Source of the DNA: Bacteroidota bacterium
GTDB taxonomy: Bacteria > Bacteroidota > Bacteroidia > Palsa-965
Assembly (NCBI GenBank): GCA_003151415.1
Contig: PLXK01000267.1
Coordinates: 26,766 to 63,676, forward strand
Direction: 5' to 3'
Length of the DNA: 36,911 nt
The translations under genes were made by a program, and so were the position numbers. Each line of letters opens with the position of its first letter. Within the stretch, counting starts at the first letter, position 1. The notes below the pieces were generated by a model, which was given only the letters and a program-made list of their open reading frames with translations, ran no database searches and was not told the DNA's origin. This document shows positions 33,920-36,911 of the stretch, in pieces.

Positions 33920-34030
33920 ATAAAAAACAGCAGACGGAAATGGGATTTTTTTAACCAGTTGCGAGACACCTAAGAGATTGAAAACAAAGGAATTGACAGC
34001 AACAAAAACAACAATTTTACCGGGGAGGCA

Positions 34031-34087
34031 TGGAGGTCATGGAGAACCTTGGAGAAAATCACGAATAACCTCTATCCATGACCTCCA
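34031..34087. repeat. 12-bp perfect inverted repeat downstream of SpoIIE-like gene
   Basis: TGGAGGTCATGG (34031-34042) pairs with CCATGACCTCCA (34076-34087) around a 33-nt loop. It lies just after the stop of the degenerate SpoIIE gene (minus strand), in the 258-bp space before etfB. It could be an mRNA 3' structure or an interspersed repeat unit; no T-tract follows on the minus strand. Confidence 0.55.
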
Positions 34088-34130
34088 CGTCTCTGTGGAT
34101 AAAAATCTGACAGATAAACCGAATCCCTTC

Positions 34131-35627
34131 TTATACCCTAACGCCCATCACCAGGATATCATCCACCTGATCCACACTGCCCTGCCAGGATATCAATGCC
34201 GCATTCAGTATCTCCTGTTGCTTGCCCATAGGCAGTGAACAATTGGTCATGAGCAAATCCTTCATTCGCTGATAACCGAACTTTTCTCCCAGGGAGTTGG
34301 TTTGCTTGGCAAAACCGTTTGAGAACATGTACATGCAATCTCCTTTTCTCAGGCCCAATGTCTGGAGTTTGAAGGCTTTTTCTTCGTCCGTCAACCGGCC
34401 TACTGTACGTTCATCGGCGGCAAACTCCTTCAGCTCTCCGTTGCGGATGAGCCAGACCGGATTTTTTGAACAACTGAAGCGGAGCCATCCGCCTTTGAGA
34501 TCGAACATACACAACACCGCATCCATACCTTCCTTCGGGTGAATGACAGAACGTTCGGGGTTCAGGCCTTGAATTATCTTTTCATGAACAAACCCTAAAA
34601 TCGCATCCGGAGAAGTCAGTTTTTTATCCGCCACGGCTTCATTCAGAAAGCTTGTAAAAAGCACACTTCTGAATGCACCCGGCACCCCGTGACCTTTGCA
34701 ATCGGCCAGGCAGAGGTAAAAAGAACCGGCAGCGGGCTCCATGACCCAGCAAAAATCTCCGCTTACCACTTCGCTCGGTTTATCCAGAATGAAATGATCC
34801 GGCAAATTTCGTTTCATCAGGCCCTCACTCGCAAAAAGACTTTGCTGAATTTTTCGGGCCGCCAGCATAGAATCTGGTGCCTGAACCGGTGCTTCCGCTT
34901 CTCTTTTTTGAGCTGCCGAAGGTTCGCTCTTCTTCGTTTCAATTGCGGGAACTGAAAGTGTTGCTGGTTCAGAAAACGTTTCTTTTACCACATCCGTAAC
35001 CGCCGGTTTCAAAGCATGGGCCTTCGACAAAGCTTTGCCAAGAAGGTATCCCGGAAAAATGAAAAACAAAATGATGAGAAAAAGAGCGCTTACAGACAAG
35101 CTGATGATCAGATTCCGCGATTCTCTTTCTTCCTGTGCAGCAAGCTTATTTCCCTGGCTTGCCAGTTCTTTTTGCATGTCTGCAATTTGCGTTTTCAGCT
35201 TTTTTTTGTCAGACTCAAAGACCGATTGCAGATCGGATATTTGTCCGCTGCTGGCTTCATGAATCAACGAATCTTTGTTCTGCGACAAACGGATCTCATA
35301 TAAGTAAGCATGTACATAATCGTATCTTTTTACAGAAGCATCAATCAAATCCTGATAGCATTTATCTATACTCCGGCGAAGCGAATCGGTAGCTTTTGCA
35401 TCCCCTGATTTTCTGACAAAGTCGAGCCCGGTATAGGCATAACCCAGTGTTGCATCCGGGTTTTTCAGATAACTTCCATCAAGCAGCGCCCGCCTGAATT
35501 TAATAATGGCAGAGTCTCCCGATACAGGAGCTTGAACCGGGGGGATGGGACTTAAGGCAGATTGCGCCCTGAGGTTTGTCATGCAAACCAGACAAAACAA
35601 GGTGACCAGACAAATACTTTTTTTCAT
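34131..35627 (-). CDS. SpoIIE/PP2C-like membrane protein with degenerate active site
   Basis: 498 residues: signal peptide (ICLVTLFCLVCMTNLRA, cleavage before QSALS), an extracytoplasmic helical region with a coiled coil (~125-168), a TM helix (~173-195), a Lys/Pro/Ala-rich linker (~200-250) and a SpoIIE domain (~255-498). SGDFCW (Asp291), ADCKGHGVPGA (Asp309), GMDA (Asp369) and QVDD (Asp489/490) are kept. The motif that reads TDGYAD in the two paralogues of this window reads SNGFAK here (Ser436-Asn437-Gly438), and GANNP is replaced by SKNP. The lost Asp is a metal ligand in PP2C-type enzymes, so it is probably a pseudophosphatase or weak enzyme. It has no classic TPR array. It stands alone between etfB and a toxin-antitoxin pair. 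Confidence 0.88.
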   Translation of the reverse strand: MKKSICLVTLFCLVCMTNLRAQSALSPIPPVQAPVSGDSAIIKFRRALLDGSYLKNPDATLGYAYTGLDFVRKSGDAKATDSLRRSIDKCYQDLIDASVKRYDYVHAYLYEIRLSQNKDSLIHEASSGQISDLQSVFESDKKKLKTQIADMQKELASQGNKLAAQEERESRNLIISLSVSALFLIILFFIFPGYLLGKALSKAHALKPAVTDVVKETFSEPATLSVPAIETKKSEPSAAQKREAEAPVQAPDSMLAARKIQQSLFASEGLMKRNLPDHFILDKPSEVVSGDFCWVMEPAAGSFYLCLADCKGHGVPGAFRSVLFTSFLNEAVADKKLTSPDAILGFVHEKIIQGLNPERSVIHPKEGMDAVLCMFDLKGGWLRFSCSKNPVWLIRNGELKEFAADERTVGRLTDEEKAFKLQTLGLRKGDCMYMFSNGFAKQTNSLGEKFGYQRMKDLLMTNCSLPMGKQQEILNAALISWQGSVDQVDDILVMGVRV

Positions 35628-35719
35628 GGAAGTAAATATAAGAATCTCTTCAGAATGTCTGGATTTTTCATTTGGCAGAATGCGTCCTGAATATCAAAGC
35701 TGAATTGCTCTTTTATTTG

Positions 35720-35727
35720 TACATTTG
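35720..35727 (+). promoter_or_regulatory. -7 box (TACATTTG) for toxin-antitoxin pair
   Basis: TACATTTG fits TAnnTTTG and lies 19 bp upstream of the antitoxin ATG at 35747. A -33 TTG at the right spacing is not evident. Confidence 0.4.
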
Positions 35728-35746
35728 ATTGAGAAAAACAGTCGAC

Positions 35747-35935
35747 ATGCAATCATTAAAACAGGCATCTATTGATGTTATCAGGAGTCTGCCAGACTCG
35801 TCTTCTTTAGAGGAAATCATGTATGAATTGAATTTAACGGCTCAGGTGCTGGAAGGCCTTTCTGACGAAGAAAAAAACAAAACCATAACCACTGCCGACC
35901 TTCTTCAACGAATTAAAAAATGGCAACTGAAATAA
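35747..35935 (+). CDS. Putative antitoxin of ParE/RelE-type module
   Basis: 62 residues from ATG 35747; an in-frame TTG at 35729 is less likely. The sequence (MQSLKQASIDVIRSLPDSSS, then LEEIMYELNLTAQVLEGL and a C-terminal LLQRIKKWQ) has the layout of small putative addiction-module antitoxins: an N-terminal helical part and an amphipathic C-terminal segment likely to wrap the toxin. The final 16 bp overlap the toxin start, the standard antitoxin-first arrangement. No DNA-binding fold can be proven by eye. The assignment rests mainly on the neighbour. Confidence 0.78.
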   Translation: MQSLKQASIDVIRSLPDSSSLEEIMYELNLTAQVLEGLSDEEKNKTITTADLLQRIKKWQLK

Positions 35936-36252
35936 AGTGGTCCGAAAAAGCCGTCTCAAATCTTCAGCATATTCACGATTATATTGCATCCGATTCCCCG
36001 TACTACGCTGAAAGATTCATTACCAAATTGATTTTATCTGTTGAGGGCCAGCTCAGGAATCAACCACTGAGCGGAAGAGGTATTCCTGAATTTGAAGGCA
36101 CCTTATTGAATTTCCTGAAGGAAGTTCTTTTCAAAGGCTACAAAATCATTTACAATCCCACTCAAGCTCCTGCAACAATCACCATTATTGCAGTGCTTCA
36201 TTCAAAGATGGATGTTCCCAAGCAGGCGGGGCAGGACTGGATTATTGAATAG
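35920..36252 (+). CDS. ParE/RelE-family toxin
   Basis: 110 residues with the ParE/RelE fold pattern: IKWSEKAVSNLQHIHDYIA (start strand plus helix hairpin), SPYYAERFITKLI, then LKEVLFKGYKIIYNPT and ITIIAVLHSKMD, the terminal strand with the family's usual His-Ser/Arg-Asp ending. ParE-type members inhibit gyrase and RelE-type members cut ribosome-bound mRNA; sequence by eye does not decide which. It overlaps its antitoxin gene by 16 bp. The pair sits 145 bp upstream of pdhB on the same strand. Confidence 0.88.
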   Translation: MATEIKWSEKAVSNLQHIHDYIASDSPYYAERFITKLILSVEGQLRNQPLSGRGIPEFEGTLLNFLKEVLFKGYKIIYNPTQAPATITIIAVLHSKMDVPKQAGQDWIIE

Positions 36253-36294
36253 ACTGTTCGCACCGGATAGCGGCATTCAACTAAAATCAGGCAG

Positions 36295-36326
36295 TTGCTC
36301 AGAAATCCGGAAAATCCTTACTTTTG
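36295..36326 (+). promoter_or_regulatory. Bacteroidetes-type promoter of pdhB
   Basis: TTG at 36295-36297 and TACTTTTG at 36319-36326, with 21 bp between, a good match to the -33/-7 pattern. The predicted start is near 36333, about 64 nt before the ATG, so pdhB does not depend on the toxin-antitoxin promoter. Confidence 0.6.
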
Positions 36327-36396
36327 TTAGCCCTTAACTATTCATGCATCAGGCTTTGTTTATTAATCCTGATGTCTTAATCTTAAATAAAGAGAA

Positions 36397-36911
36397 ATGA
36401 GAACGATCGAATTCAGAGAAGCCTTGCGTGAAGCACTCAACGAAGAAATGCGCCGCGATGAAAAAGTATTTCTGATGGGTGAAGAAGTGGCCGAATACAA
36501 TGGCGCTTACAAAGTCAGCAAAGGTATGCTGGCCGAATTCGGTGCCAAACGTGTAGTTGACACCCCAATCGCTGAACTCGGATTTGCCGGTATCGGTGTC
36601 GGTGCCGCCATGAACGGCCTTCGTCCTGTCATCGAATTCATGACCTTTAACTTTTCACTCGTCGCCATCGATCAGGTGATCAACTCAGCAGCAAAAATGA
36701 TGAGCATGAGCGGTGGTCAATTCAATATCCCTATCGTGTTCCGCGGACCAACCGGTTCTGCCGGTATGCTCAGCTCACAGCACTCGCAATCGTTCGACAA
36801 CTGGTACGCCAACTGTCCCGGACTGAAAGTCATCGTCCCCGCCAACCCCTACGACGCCAAAGGCCTGCTCAAATCCGCCATCCGCGACAACGACCCGGTC
36901 ATTTTCCTCGA
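36397..36911 (+). CDS. pdhB: Pyruvate dehydrogenase E1 component subunit beta (5' part)
   Basis: The first 171 codons of the gene; it runs off the right edge of the window. [53 protein letters not shown] and [17 protein letters not shown] are characteristic of E1-beta of the 2-oxo acid dehydrogenase family, and this subgroup matches pyruvate dehydrogenase. It binds thiamine diphosphate at the interface with E1-alpha and helps convert pyruvate to acetyl groups on lipoyl-E2. The E1-alpha and E2 genes are not in view. AGAG lies close before the ATG. Confidence 0.94.
   Translation, partial: MRTIEFREALREALNEEMRRDEKVFLMGEEVAEYNGAYKVSKGMLAEFGAKRVVDTPIAELGFAGIGVGAAMNGLRPVIEFMTFNFSLVAIDQVINSAAKMMSMSGGQFNIPIVFRGPTGSAGMLSSQHSQSFDNWYANCPGLKVIVPANPYDAKGLLKSAIRDNDPVIFL

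Overview
This window looks like chromosomal DNA of a member of the Bacteroidetes (Bacteroidota), probably from the Chitinophagales/Sphingobacteriales side; I cannot name the genus. The evidence is indirect but consistent. There are several Bacteroidetes-type -7 promoter boxes (TAnnTTTG) and few clear Shine-Dalgarno sites. Many lipoproteins and Sec-exported proteins have no match outside this phylum that I know of. Stand-alone TPR-plus-SpoIIE phosphatases are present, as is the tig-clpP-clpX cluster, and etfB-etfA, a bifunctional nuclease, thyA and folA lie close to pdhB.

Layout. (1) 1-5.6 kb is an AT-rich accessory region. It holds the integration end of a mobile element (tyrosine recombinase, unknown protein and excisionase-like HTH on the minus strand, with 11-bp-spaced iterons before the recombinase). 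Next comes a small segment with two orphan lipoproteins around a class II Fic AMP-transferase. The Fic gene has a striking four-box operator, and the segment is bracketed by copies of a purine-rich 32-bp repeat. (2) 5.7-7.8 kb holds a DUF1272 zinc-ribbon protein, an aldo/keto reductase and an exported unknown. (3) 7.9-12.5 kb holds two tandem paralogous membrane phosphatases (exported TPR domain, TM helix, coiled coil, SpoIIE/PP2C domain). (4) 12.6-16.1 kb holds an AlkD-like DNA glycosylase, an exported unknown, a GT-C-like membrane protein and an extremely charged heptad-repeat exported protein. (5) 16.3-18.5 kb holds a DEAD-box helicase divergent from a cold-shock protein, probably a cold-response pair. 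(6) 18.6-21.9 kb holds an overlapping gene pair of a DUF3142-like lipoprotein and a large exported repeat protein. (7) 22.3-25.8 kb holds trigger factor, ClpP and ClpX. (8) 25.9-27.7 kb holds two lipoproteins. (9) 27.8-33.9 kb is a metabolic block on the minus strand: dihydrofolate reductase, FMN-dependent glutamate-synthase-like protein, thymidylate synthase, bifunctional nuclease, EtfA and EtfB. (10) 34.1-36.3 kb holds a third SpoIIE-type protein whose metal-binding TDG motif has become SNG, then a ParE/RelE toxin-antitoxin pair. (11) The window ends inside pdhB.

How the parts work together. ThyA and FolA form the dTMP/tetrahydrofolate cycle, EtfAB carries electrons from acyl-CoA dehydrogenases, and PdhB feeds acetyl-CoA. 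Tig, ClpP and ClpX handle folding and proteolysis. The most unusual content is the set of three SpoIIE-type membrane proteins: two look catalytically complete, with differing TPR counts and coiled-coil lengths, and one looks like a pseudophosphatase. The duplicated 51-bp-spaced operator in front of fic also stands out.
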